NCBI GenBank assembly: GCA_018648945.1
Contig: JABGQJ010000049.1
Coordinates: forward strand, 1-20,409
Length of the DNA stretch: 20,409 bases
Direction of reading: 5' to 3'
DNA from: Victivallales bacterium
GTDB lineage: Bacteria > Verrucomicrobiota > Lentisphaeria > Oligosphaerales > Lenti-02
How positions within the stretch are numbered: the first letter of the stretch is position 1; each line of letters begins with the position of its first letter. Made by a program: the position numbers and the translations under genes. Below are positions 6,996 through 15,346 of the stretch, in pieces. Below the pieces are notes generated by a model. It was given only the letters and a program-made list of their open reading frames with translations. It was not told the DNA's origin and did not search any database.

Positions 6996-7574
6996 TCACG
7001 TCTCGGCGGTGTGCTTCATCTCATCGATGCGGTCGCGCAGGCGCGCAGCGTCCTCGTAGCGTTCGTCGGCAATCGCCTGGTGAAGGCGTTCCTCCAGGGA
7101 GGAGAGCACATCCCCCGCCGAGACGGGCTGGGCAAAGGGATCGTTGGCGGACTCGTCCTCGACCACCTGGACTCGGCTGGCATCCACCCCCGCCCTGTCC
7201 ATCACCGCCCCGTCCACCCAAATGGGGGCATCGCAGCGGAGGGCCAGGGCAACGGCGTCGCTTGGCCTCGCATCGATGTCCCGAATCTTCCCATCGACGA
7301 CATAGAGGATCGTCGCGAAAAAAATATCCGTCTCCTCCTCGATCGTGGTGATGACAACCCGTCGGATCGTCGCTCCCAGATCCGTTAGCAGACTCAAGGC
7401 CAGGTCATGGGTGAGCGGGCGCTTGGGTTCGATGCCCTTGAGGCGCATGAGGATGGATTGCGCTTCGCCGGGCGCGATGAACACGGGCAGGATCCGGGCG
7501 TCACGCTCGCTCTCCAAGAGCATGACAAAGCCGATCTTTGTGAATCTCACGTCCTTGACAGTTACGCGGTGCAT
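6996..7574 (-). CDS. Bifunctional nuclease (DUF151) domain protein with C-terminal UVR motif
   Basis: The 192-residue protein has a BFN/DUF151 domain over about residues 1-135, with IGFVMLLES (14-22), LPVFIAPGEAQSI (29-41), THDL (55-58) and the hallmark DARPSDAVALALR (101-113). A UVR motif follows at about 158-186 (LEERLHQAIADERYEDAARLRDRI), the short helical hairpin found in UvrB and UvrC that mediates protein contact. The family is named for reported DNase and RNase activity; its physiological role in bacteria is not settled. The ATG at 7574 has GGAG 8 nt upstream and begins exactly at the conserved domain; a longer frame from 7631 is less likely. It is the first gene of the minus-strand run toward pyrF and is divergent from murD across 108 bp. 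TATAGT at 7635-7630 is a possible -10 box for it, without a good -35. Confidence 0.92.
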   Translation of the reverse strand: MHRVTVKDVRFTKIGFVMLLESERDARILPVFIAPGEAQSILMRLKGIEPKRPLTHDLALSLLTDLGATIRRVVITTIEEETDIFFATILYVVDGKIRDIDARPSDAVALALRCDAPIWVDGAVMDRAGVDASRVQVVEDESANDPFAQPVSAGDVLSSLEERLHQAIADERYEDAARLRDRIDEMKHTAET

Positions 7575-7682
7575 GTGAAAGGCTCCAAGTCCGGACGCAG
7601 CGCAATTACCGAGCGTCCCTGTTCCGTTCACTATAGCAACAACAGCACACGCCCACTAGGGCGGGACGTACGGAAACCACTC

Positions 7683-9131
7683 ATGTTCTCTGACCGCGCC
7701 ACAACAACCAGGGCTCGCCTGCCCCGCCGTCCCCCAGCTTTCGCCAGGAACGCCCTGGCTGGCGCGCATGTGTTGGTGCTTGGCTTGGGGGCCAGCGGCA
7801 AGGCGGCCGCGCGCCTGGCCCTGGCTTGCGGCGCGACCTGCCACGGACTCGACTCCGGCACGGGGGAGAGCCTGGCCGAGCGGGCAGCCGAACTCCGACA
7901 CCTGGGAGCGACGGTGGATCTCGACTGGCCCCCGGGGAAGAGACTGCCCGCTGCGGATCTGATCGTCATCAGCCCCGGCATCGCCATCGGCAGCGCCATG
8001 GGGCAACAGGCATGCTCGACCCGGGCACCGGTGATTTCCGAACTCGAGTTCGGCTCGCGCTTCTGCTCCTGCCCGCTCCTGGCGGTGACTGGCACCAACG
8101 GCAAGACCACCACCGTGGAACTGACAACGCACCTGCTTTCAACTGCCGGCTTGCGGGTGCGTTCGGCGGGGAATATCGGCCTTCCCCTCTCGGCGTGCGC
8201 CGCCGAGTCCGACCAGCTTGATGCCCTGGTCGTGGAGGTGAGCTCCTTCCAGTTGGAGGCAATCGACCGGTTCCGCCCCGCAGCGGCGGCCCTGCTCAAT
8301 GTGACGCCGGACCACTACGACCGCCACGGCGGGCCTGCCCCCTACCTGGCCGCGAAGCTGGCGCTATTCCGCAACATGCCCGATGCATCGACGATGGTGT
8401 TCCGGCACGACCTGGTCGCGGCCCCGGGAATCCGGGAACTACTGCGGGAGAGGACGGGAGCGCCGCTCCTCTTCTCGCCCGAGCCGAGAGCCGGTTGCGC
8501 CCTGTTCAGGGAAGCGGGCACACTGTGCGAACGACAGGCCGACGGCGCCGTGCGGCACCTGCTGGACGTGGATGAACTGGCTCTGCTCGGGGAACACAAC
8601 GTGGAGAACGCGCTGGCGGCGCTCGCCCTGGCCCGGCTCGCCGGTCAGTGTCCCGCGCAAGCGGCGCTCGCTCTGCCGACATTCCAGCCGAGCGCCCACC
8701 GGCTGGAGTTGGTCGCGGAGATCGACGGCGTCCGCTTCGTCAACGACTCGAAGGCCACCAATGTGGACGCCATGTGTCGGGCGCTGGAGACGGTCGCAGC
8801 CACCTGCCAAGGGCCTCCGGTGCTGCTGATTGCGGGGGGAGTGGACAAAGACATCGACTTCTCGACGGCGCTTCCCAAGCTTGAAAAGCACGTTAGACGA
8901 GCTTTTCTTATCGGAACGTGCAAAGGCCGACTGGTAAAAGAGTGGCACGACGTGGTATCTTGCAGCGAGTTCCTGACGCTGGCAGATGCTGTCTCGGCCG
9001 CTGCCAGCTTGGCTATACCGGGGGACGTCGTCCTGCTCTCCCCGGGATGTGCCAGCCAGGACATGTTCCGTAACTACGCCCACCGGGGCAACGAATTCCG
9101 TGCCCTAGTCGAAAGGAGAGCCAGGGAATGA
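7683..9131 (+). CDS. murD: UDP-N-acetylmuramoylalanine--D-glutamate ligase
   Basis: It adds D-glutamate to UDP-MurNAc-L-Ala in cytoplasmic peptidoglycan precursor synthesis. The 482-residue protein shows the three Mur-ligase domains. There is an N-terminal Rossmann-like domain with VLVLGLGASGKAAA. The central ATPase has GTNGKTT (137-143, K141) and VEVSSFQLE. The C-terminal domain has HRLELV, NDSKATN and a Gly-Gly-Val-Asp-Lys-Asp stretch typical of MurD. It is somewhat longer than E. coli MurD (438), mostly through about 20 extra N-terminal residues and small insertions. The ATG at 7683 has no strong ribosome-binding site; it is the first plausible start before the Rossmann fold. The stop overlaps the next start as ATGA (9128-9131), so murD is coupled to the LysM lipoprotein gene. 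It is not in a classic dcw cluster here. Confidence 0.96.
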   Translation: MFSDRATTTRARLPRRPPAFARNALAGAHVLVLGLGASGKAAARLALACGATCHGLDSGTGESLAERAAELRHLGATVDLDWPPGKRLPAADLIVISPGIAIGSAMGQQACSTRAPVISELEFGSRFCSCPLLAVTGTNGKTTTVELTTHLLSTAGLRVRSAGNIGLPLSACAAESDQLDALVVEVSSFQLEAIDRFRPAAAALLNVTPDHYDRHGGPAPYLAAKLALFRNMPDASTMVFRHDLVAAPGIRELLRERTGAPLLFSPEPRAGCALFREAGTLCERQADGAVRHLLDVDELALLGEHNVENALAALALARLAGQCPAQAALALPTFQPSAHRLELVAEIDGVRFVNDSKATNVDAMCRALETVAATCQGPPVLLIAGGVDKDIDFSTALPKLEKHVRRAFLIGTCKGRLVKEWHDVVSCSEFLTLADAVSAAASLAIPGDVVLLSPGCASQDMFRNYAHRGNEFRALVERRARE

Positions 9132-10213
9132 CGCAGACCACCCGCCGTACTGGATACACAACCTTGTTGCCGAGCGCCTTGGCCGCAAGCCTGAGCCTGA
9201 GCCTCTGTGGCTGCGCCTGGTTGCGCCCCAAGCCGCTGCTTGGCAACCGGGACGGCATGGTGCCGCCCCCGTACGAGACCCCGGCGGCACCGCCATCGAC
9301 AACCATGATGCCATCAGCGGAGCCTGTGTTCCCCAACCCGGTACCGACGGAGCCGGTGTTCGCGCCGACAACGGCAGCGGAAGTGGTGGAGGAAACGGTC
9401 GAAGCCGTGCCAGCCGAAGGCGACAAGGAAAGCCCGCCGGACCAGATCGTGCTTCCCAAGGCGCCCGAAGTCAAGCAGATTTCCTACACGGTGAAGAAGA
9501 ACGAGAACCTCTGGGTCATCGCCCGCAAGTACGGGATCACCTACCAGGAACTGGCGGCCACAAACGGTCTGGATCCCAATGCCGTGCTGAGCGAAGGCAA
9601 GGTTCTGCTCATTTCTCCCGGCGGGCGTCCCGGCTCCGCCTCGGAGCAGCGCTCGGGAACCGTGCGCGTTGATGGTGCGGGCAGGAAGCCCGTGATCACG
9701 GCGGGGACCTCCACCTACACGGTGGAGAGGGGCGACTGCCTCTCGGAGATCGCGGCCCGTTGCGATATGAAGACCGTCGATCTGCGCAAGCTGAACGGCC
9801 TCCAAGGCGACACCATCTACATTGGCCAGAAACTGAAGGTGCGGGGCGCGGTCGCAGGCGTGAGGACCGCAGCCAAGAAGCCCGAGGAACCCAAGAAGCC
9901 CGAGGAACCCAAGAAGCCCGAGGAACCCAAGAAGCCCGAGGAGCCCGAACTGGGCGGGGGAGTGGACATTCCCGCCGTGCCGCCCGAGGGTGGCGACAAA
10001 GTGGAGCCCAAGAAGCCAGAAGAGCCCGACCCCCCGCCAAGGAAGATCGCCGATCTGCGCGAACTGCCCCATGACGTCTGCAAGGATGACACGCTGGAGA
10101 ACATCGCGGACATCTACGGGACGACCGTGAACGCGATCCTGCAGGCCAATCCGAAGATCAGAAGCGATGCGGATCTGGTCGTTGGCAAGACGATCATGGT
10201 CCCCTACAAGTAG
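9128..10213 (+). CDS. LysM-repeat lipoprotein, probably peptidoglycan-binding
   Basis: The 361-residue protein has a lipoprotein signal peptide with hydrophobic core LLPSALAASLSLSL and the lipobox LCGC, giving C29 as the likely lipidated cysteine (C27 is a second candidate). A proline-rich tether (about 40-115) leads to three LysM domains at about 118-163, 196-238 and 315-359. LysM modules bind N-acetylglucosamine-containing glycans such as peptidoglycan, so it is probably anchored in a membrane and holds the cell wall. Between LysM2 and LysM3 is a KKPEEP linker repeated four times (250-273), with one more copy near 295. No catalytic peptidase or amidase domain is present. Its start overlaps the murD stop (ATGA), linking it to wall synthesis. 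A hairpin terminator follows at 10240-10267. Confidence 0.92.
   Translation: MTQTTRRTGYTTLLPSALAASLSLSLCGCAWLRPKPLLGNRDGMVPPPYETPAAPPSTTMMPSAEPVFPNPVPTEPVFAPTTAAEVVEETVEAVPAEGDKESPPDQIVLPKAPEVKQISYTVKKNENLWVIARKYGITYQELAATNGLDPNAVLSEGKVLLISPGGRPGSASEQRSGTVRVDGAGRKPVITAGTSTYTVERGDCLSEIAARCDMKTVDLRKLNGLQGDTIYIGQKLKVRGAVAGVRTAAKKPEEPKKPEEPKKPEEPKKPEEPELGGGVDIPAVPPEGGDKVEPKKPEEPDPPPRKIADLRELPHDVCKDDTLENIADIYGTTVNAILQANPKIRSDADLVVGKTIMVPYK
9875..9946 (+). repeat. 18-bp coding tandem repeat (KKPEEP), 4 units
   Basis: Four contiguous 18-bp units (9875, 9893, 9911, 9929) encode KKPEEP; the first three appear identical and the fourth has one synonymous change. A fifth, diverged copy is separate at 10010-10027. 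Near-identity at DNA level suggests recent expansion by slippage. The encoded stretch is a flexible charged linker between LysM domains. Confidence 0.92.
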
Positions 10214-10239
10214 GGCCGTTCCCCCGGACAAGCAATACG

Positions 10240-10267
10240 CGGCCCGGCCAGTCCACTGGCCGGGCCG
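10240..10267 (+). terminator. Strong hairpin, likely terminator after the LysM gene
   Basis: A perfect 12-bp GC-rich stem (10240-10251 with 10256-10267) closes the 4-nt loop TCCA. The following bases are only weakly T-rich (TTCCCATTT), so the terminator is not textbook. Its place between the LysM gene stop and the ychF start supports the role. Confidence 0.65.
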
Positions 10268-10318
10268 TTCCCATTTCCGCCCCGGACGACCGGTGGCAAG
10301 CACGAAAGGTGCAAGACC

Positions 10319-11419
10319 ATGGCTGGACTTTCCTGCGGCGTGATCGGCCTCCCCAACGTGGGCAAGTCGACCCTGTTCAATGCGCTCACCCGAGCCGGCG
10401 CGCGGGTGGAAAACTACCCCTTCTGCACGATCGATCCCAACGTGGGCATCCTGGAAGTGCCCGACCCCCGCCTGGCGGCCCTCAATGCGGTTGAGCAACG
10501 GGCGGAAGCCATCCCCGCCGCCATCGAACTGGTGGATATTGCCGGGCTGGTGGCGGGGGCGTCACGGGGTGAGGGCAGGGGCAACCAGTTCCTGGAGAAC
10601 ATCCGGCATGTGGACCTGATCGTCCACGTCGTCCGTGCCTTCGAGGACGGCAACGTGGCCCACACGCGGGCCGACCTGGATCCTCTGGACGACATCCGCA
10701 TCATCAACCTGGAGTTGCTCCTGGCCGACCTGCAGACCGCCGAGCGCGCCCTGGACCGCTACCGGCGACTGGCCCGCTCCCTCGACCGCGAAACCAAGCA
10801 CGCGGTCGAAGTGCTGGAGCGAGTGGTGGCCCATCTGAACCAGGAGAAGGCCGTGCGCACCCTGGACCTCTCGCCTGCCGATCTTGCCGCCATCCCCGAC
10901 TGCCAGTTCCTGAGCGCAAAGCCGGTGATGTACGTGGCCAACGTCGGCGAGGAGGCGCTGCCGGAAATGGCGTCCCCGCTGGTGACCCAGGTCAACGAAC
11001 AGGCGGCACTGGAGGGAGCGTCGGTATTCCCGATTTGCGCCAAGATCGAGGCAGAGCTAGCCGAACTGGAGCCAGCCGACGAGGCAGAGTTCCTGGCCGA
11101 TCTCGGCCTGACCGAAGACGGCATGAGCCGCCTGATCCGCGAGTGCTACCGGCACCTTGGCCTGATCAGTTTCTTCACCGTGGGCGACCACGAGGTGCGA
11201 GCCTGGACCACGCACCGCGGCGCGACCGCGCCGGAAGCCGGCGGCGTCATCCACAGCGACTTCCACGACTTCTTCATCCGGGTCGAGGTGATCGGCTTCG
11301 GGGATTTCCAGGCCCATGGGTCGCGCAGCGGCGTCCGCGAGCACGGCCGCATGCGGATCGAGGGCAAGGAGTACGCCGTGCAGGATGGGGACATCCTGTT
11401 CTTCCGGGTGGGGAAGTAG
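10319..11419 (+). CDS. ychF: YchF/OLA1-type translation-associated ATPase
   Basis: A universally conserved Obg-family P-loop protein that binds ATP rather than GTP and associates with ribosomes; in E. coli it is linked to redox response. The 366-residue length is typical. The G1 loop is GLPNVGKST (10-18), followed by the YchF marks [10 protein letters not shown] and [20 protein letters not shown]. The G4 position reads NVGE (208-211) in place of the GTPase NKxD, which is why the family prefers ATP. The C-terminal TGS domain carries [21 protein letters not shown] and ends [14 protein letters not shown], as in the family. The ATG at 10319 has AAAGG about 9 nt upstream. It is separated from the LysM gene by a hairpin terminator, so it probably has its own promoter. 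Confidence 0.97.
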   Translation: MAGLSCGVIGLPNVGKSTLFNALTRAGARVENYPFCTIDPNVGILEVPDPRLAALNAVEQRAEAIPAAIELVDIAGLVAGASRGEGRGNQFLENIRHVDLIVHVVRAFEDGNVAHTRADLDPLDDIRIINLELLLADLQTAERALDRYRRLARSLDRETKHAVEVLERVVAHLNQEKAVRTLDLSPADLAAIPDCQFLSAKPVMYVANVGEEALPEMASPLVTQVNEQAALEGASVFPICAKIEAELAELEPADEAEFLADLGLTEDGMSRLIRECYRHLGLISFFTVGDHEVRAWTTHRGATAPEAGGVIHSDFHDFFIRVEVIGFGDFQAHGSRSGVREHGRMRIEGKEYAVQDGDILFFRVGK

Positions 11420-11447
11420 CCCGCCGAGCCGGAACCAAGTCGGGCGG

Positions 11448-11476
11448 TTGCGGTCCATTGTGGACATGCTGATACG
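11448..11476 (+). promoter_or_regulatory. Possible promoter for ferritin
   Basis: TTGCGG at 11448-11453, a 17-nt spacer and GATACG at 11471-11476. The -35 keeps TTG and the -10 keeps ATA of the consensus. It lies 35 bp before the ferritin ATG. I see no clear Fur box. Confidence 0.3.
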
Positions 11477-11511
11477 CTCCCTCTCACTGTCCCCCCACGG
11501 AGAATCCAGCG

Positions 11512-12030
11512 ATGCTTAGCGAAAAGATGCTCAATGGCCTGAACGACCAGATCACGAAGGAACTCTATTCCGCCTATCTCTATCTGCAGATGGCGGCCTG
11601 GTTCGATTCGCACAGTCTTCCCGGCATGGCCAACTGGATGAAGGTGCAGGCCCAGGAAGAGACCTCCCATGGGATGATCCTCTACAACTACGTCAACGAG
11701 CGCGGCGGCACCGTCGTTCTGGGCGCGATCGACAAGCCCGAAGGCGACTTCGCGAAGCCACTGGACGTGTTCAAGGCGACCCTGGCCCACGAGGAGATCG
11801 TCACCGCCTCCATCGGCAATCTGGTGTCCATCGCCGAGGAGGAGAAGGATTACGCGTCCCGGGGCCGTCTCCTGTGGTTCGTGGACGAGCAGGTCGAGGA
11901 GGAATCCAACGCCATGGATCTCATCGGCATGCTGGAGATGGTCAGGGACGGCAACGGCCTGTTCCAGGTGGACAAGGACCTTGCGGCTCGCGTCTTCAAC
12001 GTGCCCTCGCCCCTGGCAGCCGGGGCCTAG
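11512..12030 (+). CDS. ftnA: Ferritin, iron-storage ferroxidase
   Basis: A four-helix-bundle subunit that oxidises Fe(II) and stores ferric mineral inside a 24-subunit shell in the cytoplasm. The 172-residue protein keeps the non-heme bacterial ferritin ferroxidase ligands at the E. coli FtnA positions: E17, E50, H53, E94, Q127 and E130, with E49 and E126 also present. There is no methionine in the place of the bacterioferritin haem ligand that I can identify, so ferritin is preferred over bacterioferritin. The ATG at 11512 has GGAG 9 nt upstream. It is probably a single-gene unit, preceded by a 92-bp gap and followed by a hairpin at 12055-12090 that separates it from the convergent ABC ATPase gene. 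Confidence 0.96.
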   Translation: MLSEKMLNGLNDQITKELYSAYLYLQMAAWFDSHSLPGMANWMKVQAQEETSHGMILYNYVNERGGTVVLGAIDKPEGDFAKPLDVFKATLAHEEIVTASIGNLVSIAEEEKDYASRGRLLWFVDEQVEEESNAMDLIGMLEMVRDGNGLFQVDKDLAARVFNVPSPLAAGA

Positions 12031-12054
12031 CCCTGTTCCCGATCTCCTGACTCC

Positions 12055-12089
12055 GAACGCCCCGTTGGGTTCTCGCCTGGCGGGGCGTT

Positions 12090-12090
<1 letters not shown>
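12055..12090. terminator. Hairpin between convergent ferritin and ABC ATPase genes
   Basis: A perfect 10-bp stem (GAACGCCCCG 12055-12064 with CGGGGCGTTC 12081-12090) closes a 16-nt loop. T runs on either side are short. Its position between two convergent genes suggests a bidirectional terminator; its last base touches the stop codon of the ABC gene. Confidence 0.6.
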
Positions 12091-13079
<989 letters not shown>

Positions 13080-13245
13080 GGGGCTCTGTTCCATCAGGGA
13101 CTGGTAACGCGGCCTACCATGCTGCCCCCGCGAGTGAATTCCAGTGCAGTGGGTGGCGCCGGGGAAGCGCCGGCAGGGCAAGACGAAACCCCGGCCACGC
13201 CTGATGGCGCAACCGGGGTGGACAGCGGACGGGAGCGCCCGGGGA
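13080..13245. other. Intergenic region upstream of the ABC ATPase gene
   Basis: This 166-bp stretch holds the terminator of the small repeat-protein gene at 13188-13219 and must contain the ABC gene promoter, which I cannot identify. No gene is visible in it. Confidence 0.5.
13181..13219 (-). terminator. Rho-independent terminator of the small repeat-protein gene
   Basis: On the minus strand ACCCCGG (13219-13213) pairs with CCGGGGT (13194-13188), and an inner GCGCC pairs with GGCGT around the loop ATCA. TTCGTCT follows at 13187-13181, giving a moderate T tract. It begins 26 nt after the stop codon. Confidence 0.7.
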
Positions 13246-13518
13246 TCAACCGTAGAGCTGCTTCATGAGATCGTCGTCACCGGCCCGACGGCGACGGCGG
13301 CGGGTGCCACCCGCGGCAGGACCTTTCATGGCGGGGCCGCTCGGACCTTTCATGGCGGGGCCACTCGGGCCCTTCATCGCGGGGCCACTCGGGCCCTTCA
13401 TCGCGGGGCCGCTCGGGCCCTTGCCGGCGGCGGGGCCGGTCGGAGCCACCCGACGGCGACGGCGCTTGGTCTCGCCGGCACCCATCAGATCGCTGAAGGA
13501 ATCCTTCTTCTCAGGCAT
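13246..13518 (-). CDS. Small protein with four GPSGPAMK repeats between arginine clusters
   Basis: I do not recognise this 90-residue, strongly basic, low-complexity protein. Its layout is nearly mirror-like. An acidic head with DLM (10-12) is followed by KRRRRR (18-23), then four exact eight-residue repeats KGPSGPAM (33-64), then RRRRRR (73-78), then an acidic tail AGDDDLMKQLYG with a second DLM. There is no membrane segment or signal peptide. GGAG 7 nt before the ATG and a hairpin terminator after the stop show a complete gene with its own transcript end. The arginine clusters suggest binding to nucleic acid or the ribosome, and the Gly-Pro repeats a flexible spacer; both are inference. It lies between an ABC ATPase gene and folK on the same strand, without close coupling to either. 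Confidence 0.8.
   Translation of the reverse strand: MPEKKDSFSDLMGAGETKRRRRRVAPTGPAAGKGPSGPAMKGPSGPAMKGPSGPAMKGPSGPAMKGPAAGGTRRRRRRAGDDDLMKQLYG
13327..13422 (-). repeat. 24-bp coding tandem repeat (KGPSGPAM), 4 units
   Basis: Four contiguous 24-bp units encode identical octapeptides with only a few silent differences. This is probably a slippage-prone array that could vary in copy number between strains without breaking the frame. Confidence 0.92.
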
Positions 13519-13653
13519 TTGGCTGCTCCATCGTGAGTTTCAGCATCGAGGGTAGGCCAGCCACCCATGGCGGGCCCTCCCAGACTTGGTTGGTCGTTCC
13601 TGTACTATCGCCCCTTGTGGGAGGCTTTCCAGACACGTGCGGTAGATGATCGT

Positions 13654-14187
13654 TCAGTCCCGTCCGCCGGGGGGACCTGAGAAACGCGCTCCCCACGCAG
13701 GGCCTTGCTGCCGCAATTCCCGGGCCAGCAGTTGCTCAACCGTTGCGCCGGAGCCAGGCACCAGCCATTCCGGCGCCAGTTGGGCCAGCGGCGCCAGCAC
13801 AAAGAGCCGTTCAGCCAGTCGGGGATGGGGGACAACGAGCTGGGGGTGGTTCAGGATTTCGTCACCAAACAGGATGAGGTCCAGATCCAGCGCGCGCGCC
13901 TCCTGCTGCGAATGGACGCGGGGACGACCGAACTCAGTCTCCACGCATTGGCAGAGCTGCAGCAAGGCCAGAGCCGACCCTTGCCAGCGACCGACGAGAA
14001 CGCCGTTCAGGAACGGCGGCGTGCCGGGCAGGCAGCCAACAGGCTGCGTCAGAAAAAGGTCCGACGCCCTGCCCTCGGTCACGCCCTCGGCTTCCAGACG
14101 GCTCACCGCACGGGCAAGAGTCAGGGATGGGTCCCCCAGATTAGCACCCAGCGCGATGGCAACGGGACATGGCGAATGGGTTGGCAC
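13654..14187 (-). CDS. folK: 2-amino-4-hydroxy-6-hydroxymethyldihydropteridine pyrophosphokinase
   Basis: It transfers pyrophosphate from ATP to 6-hydroxymethyl-dihydropterin in folate synthesis, in the cytoplasm. The 177-residue protein has the HPPK marks in order: ALGANLGD near residue 12, PFLNGVL, FGRPR, the metal-binding ALDLDLILFGDE, and PHPRLAERLFVLAPL. The start is GTG at 14187, with AAGGA 6 nt upstream; GTG then leads directly into the first strand, as expected. No folP or folB is adjacent. It is divergent from fmt across a 130-bp gap. I see no hairpin terminator after its stop, and the small repeat-protein gene starts 135 bp further on. Confidence 0.95.
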   Translation of the reverse strand: MPTHSPCPVAIALGANLGDPSLTLARAVSRLEAEGVTEGRASDLFLTQPVGCLPGTPPFLNGVLVGRWQGSALALLQLCQCVETEFGRPRVHSQQEARALDLDLILFGDEILNHPQLVVPHPRLAERLFVLAPLAQLAPEWLVPGSGATVEQLLARELRQQGPAWGARFSGPPGGRD

Positions 14188-14267
14188 GGAGCTTCCTTCC
14201 GATCATCATGGAGAAGGCTTCGGAGACTGAGGAGGGCAGAACTTCTTTCAATGCGATGGCACAAAGC

Positions 14268-14273
14268 TATAGT
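14268..14273 (+). promoter_or_regulatory. Possible -10 box for fmt
   Basis: TATAGT lies 44 bp before the fmt ATG, in the folK/fmt divergent gap. Only a weak -35 (TTTCAA, 16 nt upstream) is present. The same hexamer occurs in the murD/nuclease divergent gap. Confidence 0.3.
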
Positions 14274-14317
14274 ATCGTGCGTTTTCACGTCTTTCCGAGC
14301 AGATCGGCCCCCCTTTG

Positions 14318-15292
14318 ATGAATCAACCACCACGCGTTCGAGTCTACTACCTTGCTTCCGGTGCCCTTGGCATCCCCGCTCTGGCGGTGTTGGCGAACAG
14401 CGAGAAAGTAGAGCTGTGTGGTGTGGGTACGCAACCAGACCGACCGGCGGGTCGTCGTCGGCAGTTGCAGCCCACGCCCGTGGCAGCGCATGCCGATGCA
14501 GTCGGGATTCCCTGCCAGCGAGTCCCGAACGTCAACGACGATGCCTTCCTGAACGGGCTCGACGACTTGCGTCCCGATGTGGTGGTCGTTGCCTCCTTCG
14601 GGCAGCTCCTCAAGGCACGGTTGATTGATCTCGCCCCCCATGGCTGCCTGAACCTGCACGCGTCCCTGCTGCCGCGGCACCGCGGGGCGTCGCCACTCCA
14701 GGCCGCCATCCTGGCCGGCGATGCCGAAACCGGAATCTCCTTCATGCGCATCGATGCCGGGCTGGATACCGGCCCGGTCTACGACCAAGCCAGAACCCGT
14801 CTCCAGCCCACCGAGACCGCCGGGGAACTGGAGACGCGCCTGGCCGAACTGGGCGCGACACAGCTAGTCCAGGTGCTGGGGAGGATCGTGACCGGGGAAC
14901 TGACTGCGATAGCGCAGGCAACCGAGGGCGTCACCATGGCCCGCAAAATCCGCAAACGGGACGGGAAGATCGACTGGTCGCTGAGCGCCGAGGAGATCGC
15001 CCGGCGCATCCGTGCCTACAATCCCTGGCCTCGGACCGACACGACACTCCCTGCCGGCAGGCGGGGGGCTAGCCGCCTCCAGATCACGGCGGCCGAACCG
15101 ACGGAGCCAACACTCCCGGGAGCGCCCGGGACGGTGGTGACCGTCGCCAAGAACGAATGGGTGGTGGCCTGCGGCAAAGGCGCCCTCCGCATTCTCCGCG
15201 TAGTACCAGAAGGAAAGGCCGAGATGTCGGCCACCGACTTTCTGCGCGGCGCAAGAATCGCACCAGGAGCCCGGCTTGGCCAAGACGGCTGA
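14318..15292 (+). CDS. fmt: Methionyl-tRNA formyltransferase
   Basis: It formylates initiator Met-tRNA with 10-formyl-tetrahydrofolate, and so uses the folate pathway served by the divergent folK. The 324-residue protein has the N-terminal formyltransferase Rossmann domain with the catalytic triad N112, H114 and D150, each offset by four from E. coli N108, H110 and D146. It also has SLLPRHRGASPLQ and GLDTGPVY. The C-terminal OB-like tRNA-binding domain contains KIDWSLSAEEIARRIRAYNPWP. The ATG at 14318 is preferred; an in-frame TTG lies just upstream at 14315 and neither has a clear ribosome-binding site. The N-terminal loop usually reading GR.RKL reads GRRRQL. The ribonuclease gene follows after 54 bp on the same strand. 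No def gene is nearby. Confidence 0.96.
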   Translation: MNQPPRVRVYYLASGALGIPALAVLANSEKVELCGVGTQPDRPAGRRRQLQPTPVAAHADAVGIPCQRVPNVNDDAFLNGLDDLRPDVVVVASFGQLLKARLIDLAPHGCLNLHASLLPRHRGASPLQAAILAGDAETGISFMRIDAGLDTGPVYDQARTRLQPTETAGELETRLAELGATQLVQVLGRIVTGELTAIAQATEGVTMARKIRKRDGKIDWSLSAEEIARRIRAYNPWPRTDTTLPAGRRGASRLQITAAEPTEPTLPGAPGTVVTVAKNEWVVACGKGALRILRVVPEGKAEMSATDFLRGARIAPGARLGQDG

Positions 15293-15346
15293 CGGGCACT
15301 TCCTGATGGCCCGACAGGGCCCAACCCCTTCCAAGAAACATACTCG

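Noticed and set aside
7407..7682. N-terminal extension of MurD
   Set aside because: The extension lies antisense to the nuclease-domain gene and has no MurD similarity.
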